A stretch of 64,000 nt of DNA from CALAED01 sp036555725 (GTDB taxonomy: Bacteria > Actinomycetota > Actinomycetes > Streptosporangiales > Streptosporangiaceae): NCBI GenBank assembly GCA_036555725.1, contig DATBKU010000133.1:1-64000 (forward strand). The letters run 5' to 3'. The position numbers and the translations under genes were made by a program. The notes below the pieces were generated by a model, which saw nothing but the letters and a program-made list of their open reading frames with translations, was not told the origin of the DNA and made no database searches. Below, one piece after another: positions 7,703 to 15,966 of the stretch. Each line of letters starts with the position of its first letter. The first letter of the stretch is position 1.

Positions 7703-9346
7703 GTGGGTGCCGACGTGAGTCCCCGCAGCCACCGCCGTCCACCGTCCGCAGGTGACCCCAAACCGCCCGCCAAGCCGCCCTCCGACGAAGTCTTCGCGAT
7801 CTTCGACGACATGCTCGTGCACGCCCGCGAGCTGCTCGCCGTACGCAGCCCGCTCGACGCCGAGCTGATCGTCAGCGAGATCCTCGGCGCGTGGTGGGGG
7901 CGCCGCCTCGACGACGCCGACGTCGAGGAGGTCATCGGCGAGGCGCTGGTCGACCACGCCGCCCGCAAGGGCACGCCGGCAGCGCTCGCGCTGCTGGTCG
8001 GCATCGCCTACCTCGGCACGTCCCGGCAGGCTGCCAAGGCCGAGCTGGCCGCCCTCGAGCTGATGGACCGCGGCGTCGCACGGCCCGGTTGGGCCGACCG
8101 GGTCGGCATGGTCGCCCCGGCTGAGTGCTACGCGTCCCGCGACGTGTACGGCGACCAGGACTCGGTCATCTGCGTCTACACCTACGGCGGGGAGGAACGG
8201 CACGCATTGATCATCCTCGTCGATCACAACCACGGCGCCCATCCGCAGGCGGGCGGCCGGCGGCGGACGCCTAGCGGCGGCATGGTCCGTGACGCGTGGG
8301 TCTCCTCCCAGGTCGACAAGCTGCTCGACCACTGCCGCCGGGAGGGCCGGGACAACCCGCTGATGCGGTTCGAGCAGATGGAGCCCGGCCGCACCCGCGA
8401 CCTGCTAGAGGCGGCGCTCCTGGTCACCGACGACATCGTGTACGCCGCCCACACCCAGGGCTGGGACGCGCTGCCGACCGCGCCGCCGGTGAGCGACACC
8501 TTCGGCTCGTACTATGCCTTCGTACGGGCCAGGGTGCGGGCCCTGCCGCCCGGCTTCGGCCGGGCGCACCCGCCGACGTACGGGCGTGACCGCCGGGCCA
8601 CCATGGCGGCCAGGTTCCTGGCGTCGGACGAGGCCGAGGAGCTGTCGGACCGGTCCGCGGCGAGCCGGTGCGTCGACATCATCATCGACTACGGCTGTGC
8701 GCGCGACTTCGGCCGGCCGCTGCGGGTCAGCCCGATCAAGTGTCAGCGGTTTCTGCTCGACTGGCTGCCCCGCAAGGTGATGCTCACCCAGGCCGAGCAG
8801 GAGGCGATGCCGCACGCCCTGGCCGCCTGGGTGCGATGGGCCGGCAAGCGAACCAGACTGCCGGAGGAAGGCGTCCGGGCCACGCTCGACGCCGTCTGGG
8901 ACGCCACGGTGAGGTTCGCCGAGGCGTACCGCGATCCCACCTCGTTCGGGCTGCGGCGTGAGCTGGTCGAGCGGCTGCTGCCGGACGGCGACCTGGAGGC
9001 GCTGGCCCGCCGGGCGTTCGCCTTCCCCTTCCTCAGCGGCACGCACAACTCGCTCGACCTGGCCACGCTGGACCCCGCCGACGCGGCCGACCGGCGGCGG
9101 CTGCTGGAGTTCGAGCATCCGGGTGCGGCCACGGAGCATCTGGACGCGCACGCGCGGCTGGCCGCCCGGCTGTGGGACGGCGAGCCGCCCCAGCTGTGGG
9201 AGACCGCGCAAGGAATGCTCGACGCGGGCCATGAACGGCACGCGATCTTGCATCTGCTGATCGACGCGCTCGATCGGGCGGGCGACGACGCGCAGGTGCT
9301 GCGCAGCGCGTTGCGTACGCTCCGTCACGAGCCGCCGGCATCTTGA
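7703..9346 (+). CDS. large protein of unknown function heading the TY-Chap/SseB cluster
   Basis: A 547-residue soluble protein with no membrane segment. Two parts stand out. One is an N-terminal helical region (DEVFAIFDDMLVHARELLAV) with WWGRRLDDADVEEVIGEALV. The other is a C-terminal helical region (PHALAAWVRWAGKRTRLPEEGVRATLDAVW), which resembles modules in actinobacterial pRiA4b ORF-3-like proteins. A central stretch with HALIILVDHNHGAHPQ has several His/Asp residues but no recognisable catalytic signature. GTG at 7703 has GAGG close upstream; GTG at 7715 is an alternative. It is 81 bases upstream of the first TY-Chap gene, on the same strand. I do not recognise its function. Confidence 0.7.
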   Translation: MGADVSPRSHRRPPSAGDPKPPAKPPSDEVFAIFDDMLVHARELLAVRSPLDAELIVSEILGAWWGRRLDDADVEEVIGEALVDHAARKGTPAALALLVGIAYLGTSRQAAKAELAALELMDRGVARPGWADRVGMVAPAECYASRDVYGDQDSVICVYTYGGEERHALIILVDHNHGAHPQAGGRRRTPSGGMVRDAWVSSQVDKLLDHCRREGRDNPLMRFEQMEPGRTRDLLEAALLVTDDIVYAAHTQGWDALPTAPPVSDTFGSYYAFVRARVRALPPGFGRAHPPTYGRDRRATMAARFLASDEAEELSDRSAASRCVDIIIDYGCARDFGRPLRVSPIKCQRFLLDWLPRKVMLTQAEQEAMPHALAAWVRWAGKRTRLPEEGVRATLDAVWDATVRFAEAYRDPTSFGLRRELVERLLPDGDLEALARRAFAFPFLSGTHNSLDLATLDPADAADRRRLLEFEHPGAATEHLDAHARLAARLWDGEPPQLWETAQGMLDAGHERHAILHLLIDALDRAGDDAQVLRSALRTLRHEPPAS

Positions 9347-9427
9347 GAACCGGGTTTGCCACCATGTGCAGCGCGGGCGATTATCGGCTCTCATGCCGAC
9401 CACCGCATCGGGCGGGAAGTGATCTTG

Positions 9428-10777
9428 TTGGAGTGGTCTGAGTTCGCCACGCGGTTCGCCCGCGAGCTGTCGGGTCTCGGTCGCGACACGATCCTCATCG
9501 TTCGCGAACACAACGAGAGCCGGCACTATGTGCAGGCCATGCGGGAGTCGGAACGGCTGTACGCGGAGGCGGTCAGCAACAACTTCCTCGAAGGCCCGCT
9601 GGCGCTCACGCCGGCCGACGAGGAGGTGCTCGCGGAGGCGGGCTGGCGGCCGCCCACGGCGGACTGGTCCCCGGCGAACTGGTGGACGGAGCTGTCGCCG
9701 GCCGCCCCGCCGGGCGCGCACGCCGGGCTGGCCGAGATGATGGTGACCGCGCTGCGCGACGTCCAGGGCGTACGGCGCCCGGCCGACCTGGTGTACGAAT
9801 CGTTCCACCGCGACGGGTTCGGCCTGATCGAGCTGATGGACCTCGGCATCGCCCCCGCGGACCCCGCCAGAGTCACCGAGCGGCGACGCACAGCGGACGC
9901 CGCCGAGCCCAGTCGTCCCTCGCGCGCGGACCAGGTCTTGGCCGCCCCGACACCGCCGCCGCAGCCGTCCGACCGGCCTGCGGGTGAGGCTGTTGGTCAG
10001 CGCCCGGAGAGGCCAGAGGGGCCGGAGGGGCCGCTTGAGAGACCGCCGGAGGGGCCGGCCGAGGCCTTGGCGGCCCCGCTCGTCGCGGGCCTGGGCGCAC
10101 TCGCCGGTAGAATCCCTGGTCAGGCGCCGCCACCTCCGTACGAACCGAGCGAGGGTGAGAGCCGGCTCGTGGACGCGCTGCGCAGCGCGGACGCCGCGAC
10201 CTGCTACGAACTCTTTTTGACCGCGGACCTGGTGTTGTCCGCGACCGGTCAGGCCGTGGAGGACCCCAGCCTGGCCGAGTTCACTACCGCGGTCGTCGAC
10301 GGCGAGACGCGCGTGCTGGCGTACACGTCGCCGCAGGCGATGGCGCGCGCCCTCGGCGACCGGGCCGTCCTGCATCGCAAGATCAGCTTCCGTGACCTCG
10401 CCTCCGCGTGGCCCGATCCACAGTGGTCGCTCGTCATCAACAGCGGTCTGCCGAGCGAGGTACGGGTGGACGCGGTGACCGTCGCCCGGCTCGACGAGAT
10501 GCGGCGGACGGCCGAGTCGGCATCCACGGTGGACGCGCTCGTCAGCCGGGCCGCCGATAAGGCGTTGGCCCCAGGCGGGGAGCGGCCGGCGGCCTCACTC
10601 TCCGCGTCCGATCGGCGGGCGATCGCGCCGGCGGCGGCCCGCGTTCTGCCCGTACCGCACGGTGCGGAGCTGTGGCGGCTGGCCGACGAGACCCCGGACG
10701 GGGTTCCCGTGGCCAAGTACGACGCCGCCGAAGGCCGCTGGATCGCCACCGAGAGCCTGCCCCAAGTGCGTCCCTGA
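9428..10777 (+). CDS. TY-Chap and SseB domain protein
   Basis: About 449 residues. The N-terminal domain (1-140) begins EWSEFATRFARELSGL and contains YVQAM, an NWW(T/V)E motif and MMVTALRDVQGV. It matches the TY-Chap class (YbjN/type III secretion chaperone-like peptide-binding domain) of actinobacteria. After a Pro/Glu-rich linker there is an SseB N-terminal domain (about 240-360; EFTTAVVDGETRVLAYTSPQAMARAL, WPDPQWSLVINSGLPSEV). A short end motif, PHGAELWRL then KYDAAEGRW, recurs in the next gene. TTG at 9428 (GGCGGGAAG upstream) aligns with the next gene's TTG start; TTG 9425 or GTG 9419 are possible. It is probably a chaperone or adaptor; a partner is not known. Confidence 0.72.
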   Translation: MEWSEFATRFARELSGLGRDTILIVREHNESRHYVQAMRESERLYAEAVSNNFLEGPLALTPADEEVLAEAGWRPPTADWSPANWWTELSPAAPPGAHAGLAEMMVTALRDVQGVRRPADLVYESFHRDGFGLIELMDLGIAPADPARVTERRRTADAAEPSRPSRADQVLAAPTPPPQPSDRPAGEAVGQRPERPEGPEGPLERPPEGPAEALAAPLVAGLGALAGRIPGQAPPPPYEPSEGESRLVDALRSADAATCYELFLTADLVLSATGQAVEDPSLAEFTTAVVDGETRVLAYTSPQAMARALGDRAVLHRKISFRDLASAWPDPQWSLVINSGLPSEVRVDAVTVARLDEMRRTAESASTVDALVSRAADKALAPGGERPAASLSASDRRAIAPAAARVLPVPHGAELWRLADETPDGVPVAKYDAAEGRWIATESLPQVRP

Positions 10778-10864
10778 CTCTCGCATTGATTCGCGCATGT
10801 GGCTTTACAACATCGGGGGATCATCGACATTCTCGACTCCGACCGGGTGGGGGGAAGCCGAATC

Positions 10865-13558
10865 TTGGACTGGAACGACCTCGCGCGACGGTTGGCCGCC
10901 GAGCTGGTCAGGCTGCCCGTTGACGCGTACGTCATCGTGCAGGGACCGGGCGGGTTCCCGTACGTCCAGGCCATGCGCTTTCCGAACGGACTGACCGGTG
11001 AGGCGGTCAGTGACGCGTTCCTCAGCGAGCCGCAGCGGCTCGACCTGGCGCGAATCCAGCGGATGATCTCGCTCGGCTGGCGCGAACCCGGCGAGCAGCC
11101 CGGCGGGCAACGCAGGGTGAACTGGTGGCACGATCTCGTGATCCCCGCCGACCTCGGCCAAGCCACCCGTGAGCAGCTCGCCGAGTGCGATCACCTGGCG
11201 GTACGGATGATCGCGGCGCTGCGCGACGTGTACGGCGTCCGCTCCCCGAGCGACCTGGAATACCGCGCCAACCAGAACGGTCCGGTCGGGGGGCCGCTCA
11301 CGCTGCCCGGGCTCGGTCTCGAATCGGCCGATCGACAGCCCCTCGCCGCGCCCCCGGTCGACGCGCAGCCCGCCGCGCCACCCCCTGATGGAGTGGCCAG
11401 GCCTCTCGACGTACCGCCGGCCGGGGCGAAACGGCAGGACGCAAAGGCCCGCGGTCGCAAGTCGCGGCCCGCCCCGTCGTACCGCCCGCAGGCGCCCGGC
11501 CTGCAAGCGTCTGGGCCGCAGCCGTCCGGGCCGCAGGCGATTGGCCCCCCGGTGCCTGGCCCGCAGATATCTGGGACGCAATTGCCGGGGCCGCTGGGGG
11601 CTGGGACGCAATTGCCGGGGCCGCTGGGGGCTGGGCCGCAGGTGCCGGGGCCTATGCCTGGCCCGCAGGTGCCTGGCCCGCAGGTGTCCGGGGCGGCGGC
11701 GTCCGGTCAGGGTCCGCAGGCGCCTCGTCCACAGGTGCCGGGTGCGCAGCCGCTCGCCGCGCCGACCGGTGGGAACAACGGGATCGGCTGGGCGGAGTTC
11801 GCCGAACGGCTCGCCGGCGAGCTGGCCGGTTTGGACGACGGCATGGTCCTCGTCGTCCACCACGCGAACCAGGACGCGTACTATGTCCAGGCGCATCGTG
11901 ATCCGCAACGGGTCCGCGTAGAGGCCGTCGGCAACGACCTGCTCCACAAGTCACTGCGCTTCCGCAAAGCGGACCAGAAGCGGATGGCCGACGCCGGCTG
12001 GGACGTTCCAGGCCCGAACTGGTGGGTCGAGGTGCCGAACTCGGCGCCGCCCGCCGAATTCCGGCGGCTCGCCGGCATGATGGTCACCGCGCTACGGGAC
12101 GTACAGAAGGCACGCGACCCCGCCGACCTGCGGTACGAGGCCTTTCGCGGGGAGACCGGCATCGAGCTGATCGACCTCGGCCTCACGCTCGCCGACCCGG
12201 ATGGGGCGTCCGAAATCCGTCCAGGCCGCCCGCTGCCGGCCGACGAAGCCCCCACCGACGAAGCGGCCAACGGGTCGCCCCCGGCGGACTCCCCTGCAGC
12301 AGAGTCGCAGGCCGCGCCTATTGACGAGGCCGTACCGACCGGGGACGCCACCGCGACGGCCGCATCCTCCGCGCCCTCCGGGCCGCCTGGGTCTGCCACG
12401 GAGGCCGAGCCGGGCGACGTGCCGAGTCAGCCGCCTGCGGCGAGCATCGACCCGGACGAGGTCGAACCGGCGCTGGTCGACGCGAAACGCCGCAGCGATC
12501 AGCAGGCCTACCTCGCCGTCCTCCAGGCCATCGGGCTGATCGTCCCGGCGACCGGCAGGCCGGGGGTGGTGGAGTTCGCGACGACGCAGCTCAACGACGG
12601 GGTGTACGTGCTCGCCTTCACCTCCGCTGAGGTGATGACGCAGGTACTCGGCACCCAGGCACCGCACCACCGCCACGTGACGATCAGCCGGTTGGCCGAG
12701 GAGTGGCCCAACCCGGTCTGGAAGCTGTCGATCAACCTCGGCCGCCCCAGCGAGGCGTACTTCGACTCGTCCGTGGTCGCCGAACTCGCCCGTACAGCCC
12801 CTCCGGAGACACCGGAGACTCCGGAGACTCCGGAAGACGAGGTCCACGACACCGCCGCCGCGCCACCACCCGAAACCGCGGCCCCCGCGCCCGAGGAAGC
12901 CGGCCGGACGACCCCGGACGCGCCGAGCCCTATCCCCGTGGACACCACGAGCCGTACCCCAGCAGACACCACGAGCCGTGCGACCGCCGAGGCGCCGAGC
13001 CGTACAGAAGTCGGCGTGCCGAGCCGTACGACCGCGGAGGCTGCGGCGACCGAGACCCAGCCGGACAGCGCGGCGCCCACCGGCCCGGCCGTCATGCAGA
13101 AGGTCGTGCCGCCTCCACTGGTCGTCCATTATCTGGAGGGCGGCTACGACCGGGTGGCCGGATACGTGCACAAGCTCGAAGACGTCGCCGACCTCGCCAC
13201 ACCGGAGCGGCTGGTCAACGGCCTCGGGCTGACCTACGAGAACTCTCCGTTCTCCCCCGATGACGAGCTGATCCACCTCATCCGCTGGCACGCGTACAAG
13301 CTCGCCCTGTTCAAGACCCCGCTCGGTGGGGTGGACGAGGAGTCCATGCAGGCCACGCCGGACGGCTGGGTGATCGAGCTGCCGCCGTTCCTCGGCACCG
13401 GCTACGCGCCGGGCGACGGGCCGCGGATCCCCGAGTTCAAGATCGCCAGTCAACGGCTGCCGCACGGGGCGGAGTTCTATCGCGTCGAGCGTTCGGGCGA
13501 TGCCGTCCGTGTGGCCACCTTCGACGCCGACGGCGGCCGCTGGGTGGGTGAGGACTGA
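10865..13558 (+). CDS. multidomain TY-Chap x2 / SseB protein with C-terminal domain
   Basis: About 897 residues. TY-Chap domain A (1-140, DWNDLARRLAAEL) is followed by a Pro/Gly/Gln repeat linker (215-300), TY-Chap domain B (305-440, WAEFAERLAGEL, YYVQAH, GPNWWVEVP), an SseB N-terminal domain (534-642, VEFATTQLNDGVYVLAFTS) and a Thr/Pro linker. The distinct C-terminal domain of about 150 residues contains VVHYLEGGYDRVAGYVHKLEDV and FSPDDELIHLIRWHAYKLAL. It ends with the same PHGAEF...DADGGRW module as the upstream gene. TTG at 10865 has GGGGGGAAG seven bases upstream. This is the longest version in the cluster and overlaps nothing; the small next gene starts one base after its TGA. Confidence 0.72.
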   Translation: MDWNDLARRLAAELVRLPVDAYVIVQGPGGFPYVQAMRFPNGLTGEAVSDAFLSEPQRLDLARIQRMISLGWREPGEQPGGQRRVNWWHDLVIPADLGQATREQLAECDHLAVRMIAALRDVYGVRSPSDLEYRANQNGPVGGPLTLPGLGLESADRQPLAAPPVDAQPAAPPPDGVARPLDVPPAGAKRQDAKARGRKSRPAPSYRPQAPGLQASGPQPSGPQAIGPPVPGPQISGTQLPGPLGAGTQLPGPLGAGPQVPGPMPGPQVPGPQVSGAAASGQGPQAPRPQVPGAQPLAAPTGGNNGIGWAEFAERLAGELAGLDDGMVLVVHHANQDAYYVQAHRDPQRVRVEAVGNDLLHKSLRFRKADQKRMADAGWDVPGPNWWVEVPNSAPPAEFRRLAGMMVTALRDVQKARDPADLRYEAFRGETGIELIDLGLTLADPDGASEIRPGRPLPADEAPTDEAANGSPPADSPAAESQAAPIDEAVPTGDATATAASSAPSGPPGSATEAEPGDVPSQPPAASIDPDEVEPALVDAKRRSDQQAYLAVLQAIGLIVPATGRPGVVEFATTQLNDGVYVLAFTSAEVMTQVLGTQAPHHRHVTISRLAEEWPNPVWKLSINLGRPSEAYFDSSVVAELARTAPPETPETPETPEDEVHDTAAAPPPETAAPAPEEAGRTTPDAPSPIPVDTTSRTPADTTSRATAEAPSRTEVGVPSRTTAEAAATETQPDSAAPTGPAVMQKVVPPPLVVHYLEGGYDRVAGYVHKLEDVADLATPERLVNGLGLTYENSPFSPDDELIHLIRWHAYKLALFKTPLGGVDEESMQATPDGWVIELPPFLGTGYAPGDGPRIPEFKIASQRLPHGAEFYRVERSGDAVRVATFDADGGRWVGED
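11571..11630. repeat. exact 30-bp tandem duplication in the Pro/Gly linker
   Basis: The 30-bp unit starting CTGGGACGCAATTGCCGGGG is present twice, back to back and identical. It sits inside a longer run of degenerate 15-bp units (about 11490-11760) that encode GPQxx/GxQLP repeats. It keeps the reading frame. Confidence 0.85.
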
Positions 13559-13559
13559 G

Positions 13560-13922
13560 ATGCGCGACGGATACTTCGCGGGCTGGCGCGGCGCCGACTA
13601 TGATGCGCGCCCGGACGGCGACCAGGTCCGCCTGTACGCGACCGAGCCCGGTGACGGCTTCGACGAGGTCGGCCCAGGGCGCTTTCGGTGCATCGTCCCG
13701 GCCGACGAACTGGACCACCTCACGTACGTGATCACGCTCTGCACCTGGCGCGACCAGCCGTTCCAGGTGCTCGGCGAGTACGGCGGGTGGGCGCGTGTGG
13801 AGTACGTGGGCGGCCAGGCCCCCATCGCGGAACGTCTCGGGCTCGACCTGTTCGACCGCGGGGTCTACCAGGCCTGGGCGCCCCGGCACGAGCTCGAGGA
13901 CGTCCACGAGGAACACTTCTGA
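13560..13922 (+). CDS. small acidic protein coupled to the TY-Chap multidomain gene
   Basis: A 120-residue soluble, acidic protein whose ATG lies one base after the upstream TGA, so the two are likely translated together. Visible features are MRDGYFAGWRGADYDAR at the N-terminus and FRCIVPADELDHLTYVITLCTWRDQPFQVLGEYGG in the middle. I do not recognise the family. Position and size would fit an immunity or adaptor partner for the C-terminal domain of the preceding protein; that is inference from context only. Confidence 0.65.
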   Translation: MRDGYFAGWRGADYDARPDGDQVRLYATEPGDGFDEVGPGRFRCIVPADELDHLTYVITLCTWRDQPFQVLGEYGGWARVEYVGGQAPIAERLGLDLFDRGVYQAWAPRHELEDVHEEHF

Positions 13923-14132
13923 CGACCTCATCGCCGGCTGCCCCTCCCCCGGCTGGGTGACATCACCTGACCGCCGACCCGATCCCGCCCCGCCACCGCC
14001 CACCCGAGTGCCGGCGGACGCAGAACCCGTACGTCGGCGCGTCTGCGCGTCGGCGCGGGCGCCTCCCCGGCTTCGGCCACGTCCTTGCGCGCTTCCCTTC
14101 GTACGGCTTCCGTACGGGCGCCGGGAATCCCT

Positions 14133-14182
14133 TTGCCGAACCGCGATCCGCCTCGTAGAATAACTGGTACGAACGTACCAGT
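14133..14182 (+). promoter_or_regulatory. promoter with overlapping palindromic operator for the SMR-TetR operon
   Basis: A -35 TTGCCG (14133-14138), a 17-base spacer and a -10 TAGAAT (14156-14161) are followed at once by the perfect palindrome ACTGGTACGAACGTACCAGT (14163-14182). The expected transcription start falls inside the palindrome. This is a classic arrangement for TetR repression, and the TetR gene is in the operon. Confidence 0.85.
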
Positions 14183-14194
14183 CTGGAGTCAACG

Positions 14195-14518
14195 ATGCCT
14201 TGGCTACTGCTCGCCGGCGCCATCGCCACCGAGGTGGCGGCCACGGCGTCACTCAAGGCCTCCGAAGGCCTGACCCGCCTGGTTCCGTCGATCGTGGTCG
14301 GCGTCGGTTACGTCGCGTCCTTCGTGCTGCTGGCCTGGGCGCTCAAGCTGCAACTGCAGGTCAGCGTCGCGTACGCCATCTGGTCCGGCGTGGGCACCGC
14401 GGCCATCGCCATGATCGGCATGATCTGGCTCGACGAGCCGCTCACAGCCGTCAAGACGCTCGGCATCGTGCTGATCATCGCGGGCACCGTCGTCCTCAAC
14501 CTGGCCGGCTCCTCGTAA
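14195..14518 (+). CDS. small multidrug resistance (SMR) family transporter
   Basis: A 107-residue four-helix inner-membrane protein with the SMR signature. Helix 1 (MPWLLLAGAIATEVAATASLKASEG) carries the essential Glu at position 14. Helix 3 has VAYAIWSGVGTAAIAMIG and helix 4 GIVLIIAGTVVLNL. SMR proteins work as proton-coupled dimers that export quaternary amines, guanidinium or similar cations. CTGGAG lies before the ATG at 14195. It is the first gene of an operon with TetR and a thioesterase, under a palindromic operator. The exact ligand cannot be deduced. Confidence 0.93.
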   Translation: MPWLLLAGAIATEVAATASLKASEGLTRLVPSIVVGVGYVASFVLLAWALKLQLQVSVAYAIWSGVGTAAIAMIGMIWLDEPLTAVKTLGIVLIIAGTVVLNLAGSS

Positions 14519-14521
14519 ACG

Positions 14522-15187
14522 ATGACCAAGCCGCGGACACGGATCCAGCGGAACTCGCCGGGCGGCAAGATTGCAGGTATGAGGCAGCCGGCACAGGAGC
14601 GGGGACGGCGTCGCCGGGACGCGTTGCTCGACGCGGGGGTCGAACTTCTCACCGAAGGCGGCTTCACCAAGGTGAGCCACCGCGCCGTGGCCGAACGGGC
14701 CGGCCTGCCGCTCGCCGCGACCACGTACTACTTCCGGTCGCGCGACGACCTGGTCACGGCCGCGTTCGAGCAGATGGTCGACCGCGATCTCGCGGCGACG
14801 CGCGAGCACTTCACGGCACACGTCGCGCAGCTCGCGGACACGACCCCCCGGCCCGTCGCCGAGGCGCTCGCGGTGGCCCTGCTCCCCCACGACGAGACGG
14901 AGCGACGACGGCATCTGGCGCTCTGGGAGCTCTACCTGCAGGCCGGCCGCGACCCGGCCCTGCGGCCCCTCGCCCGCTCCTGGACGGACCGCTGCCGCGC
15001 CACGACCCTGGAACTCCTGCGCTTCGCCGGCTACCCGGCCACACCCGACTCCGTACGGCTGCTCGGCGCCGCGGCCGATGGACTGGCGATCGAGACCATC
15101 GTGGAAGATAGACCGAACGCAGTTCAGTCCATGGTCGAGACGATGTCCCGTGCCCTGGAATGGATCCGTACGACGGAAGGGGCCTAA
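14522..15187 (+). CDS. TetR family transcriptional regulator
   Basis: A 221-residue regulator with an N-terminal TetR helix-turn-helix (GVELLTEGGFTKVSHRAVAERAGLPLAATTYYFRSRDDL) and a helical ligand-binding C-terminal half. The ATG at 14522 is three bases after the exporter stop, suggesting coupling. An ATG at 14579 would give a start nearer the conserved domain. It is expected to bind the 20-bp palindrome at 14163 and repress its own operon until the exporter's substrate is present. That autoregulation is inferred from the operator and gene order. Confidence 0.88.
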   Translation: MTKPRTRIQRNSPGGKIAGMRQPAQERGRRRRDALLDAGVELLTEGGFTKVSHRAVAERAGLPLAATTYYFRSRDDLVTAAFEQMVDRDLAATREHFTAHVAQLADTTPRPVAEALAVALLPHDETERRRHLALWELYLQAGRDPALRPLARSWTDRCRATTLELLRFAGYPATPDSVRLLGAAADGLAIETIVEDRPNAVQSMVETMSRALEWIRTTEGA

Positions 15188-15189
15188 CG

Positions 15190-15966
15190 GTGGCGGACAG
15201 CCTCTACCTCCCGCTCGGAGCCGGACGCTTCCAGGCGACCGAGCTGACCCAGGGGCCGTGGCACCCCCGTCAGCAGCACGCCAGCCCGCCCGCGGCACTG
15301 CTCGCGTACGTCATGGAACAGACCGACCCGCGGCCCGACATGGAGTTCACCCAGTTCGCCCTCGACATCCTCGGCCCGATCCCGGTGAGCGACCTCGAAG
15401 TCCGCGCCGACCTCGTACGTCCGGGGCGCCGAGTGCAGTACCTGACGGCCGAACTGATCGCGGACGGCAGGCCGGTCGCCCGTGCCCGAGCCTGGCGGAT
15501 CCGGCGTGCCGACACCTCCGATATCGCCTCCGCCGAATCCACGCCGTCGTACCCGGTGCCCGACAACCCGTCCACCGAGCCGCCCTTCGTGGACTTCGGC
15601 TACTTCCACGCGCTGGACTGGCGGTTCGTCTCCGGGCACATCCTCACCCCGGGACCGGCCGCCATGTGGACCCGGCTCAAGGTCCCCGTCGTCCCCGACG
15701 AGAAGCCGAGCCCGCTCCAGCGCGTCGCCGGCGTCGCCGACACCTCCAGCGGCATCAGCTCAGCACTGAGCTTCGACACCCACATCTTCACCAACGTCGA
15801 CTTCACCCTGCATTTCGTGCGCGCCCTCTCGGGTGAGTGGGTCTGCCTCGACGCCGTCACCACCATCGGCCCCGACGGCAGCGGCCTCTGCCGCACCCGC
15901 CTCTCCGACGACCGAGGCGACCTCGGCGCCGTCGCCCAAACCCTCTTCATCTCCCCCCGCTCCTGA
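15190..15966 (+). CDS. thioesterase family protein with double hot-dog fold
   Basis: A 258-residue soluble protein resembling acyl-CoA thioesterase family proteins. It has two hot-dog-like halves, the first around GPWHPRQQHASPPAALLAYVME and FALDILGPIPVSDLEVRADLVRPG, the second around THIFTNVDFTLHFVRAL and TRLSDDRGDLGAVAQTLF. The GTG at 15190 follows GGAAGGGG and lies two bases after the TetR stop, so it is the third gene of the operon. A link to drug export is not obvious. Its stop abuts the stop of the convergent kinase gene. Confidence 0.82.
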   Translation: MADSLYLPLGAGRFQATELTQGPWHPRQQHASPPAALLAYVMEQTDPRPDMEFTQFALDILGPIPVSDLEVRADLVRPGRRVQYLTAELIADGRPVARARAWRIRRADTSDIASAESTPSYPVPDNPSTEPPFVDFGYFHALDWRFVSGHILTPGPAAMWTRLKVPVVPDEKPSPLQRVAGVADTSSGISSALSFDTHIFTNVDFTLHFVRALSGEWVCLDAVTTIGPDGSGLCRTRLSDDRGDLGAVAQTLFISPRS

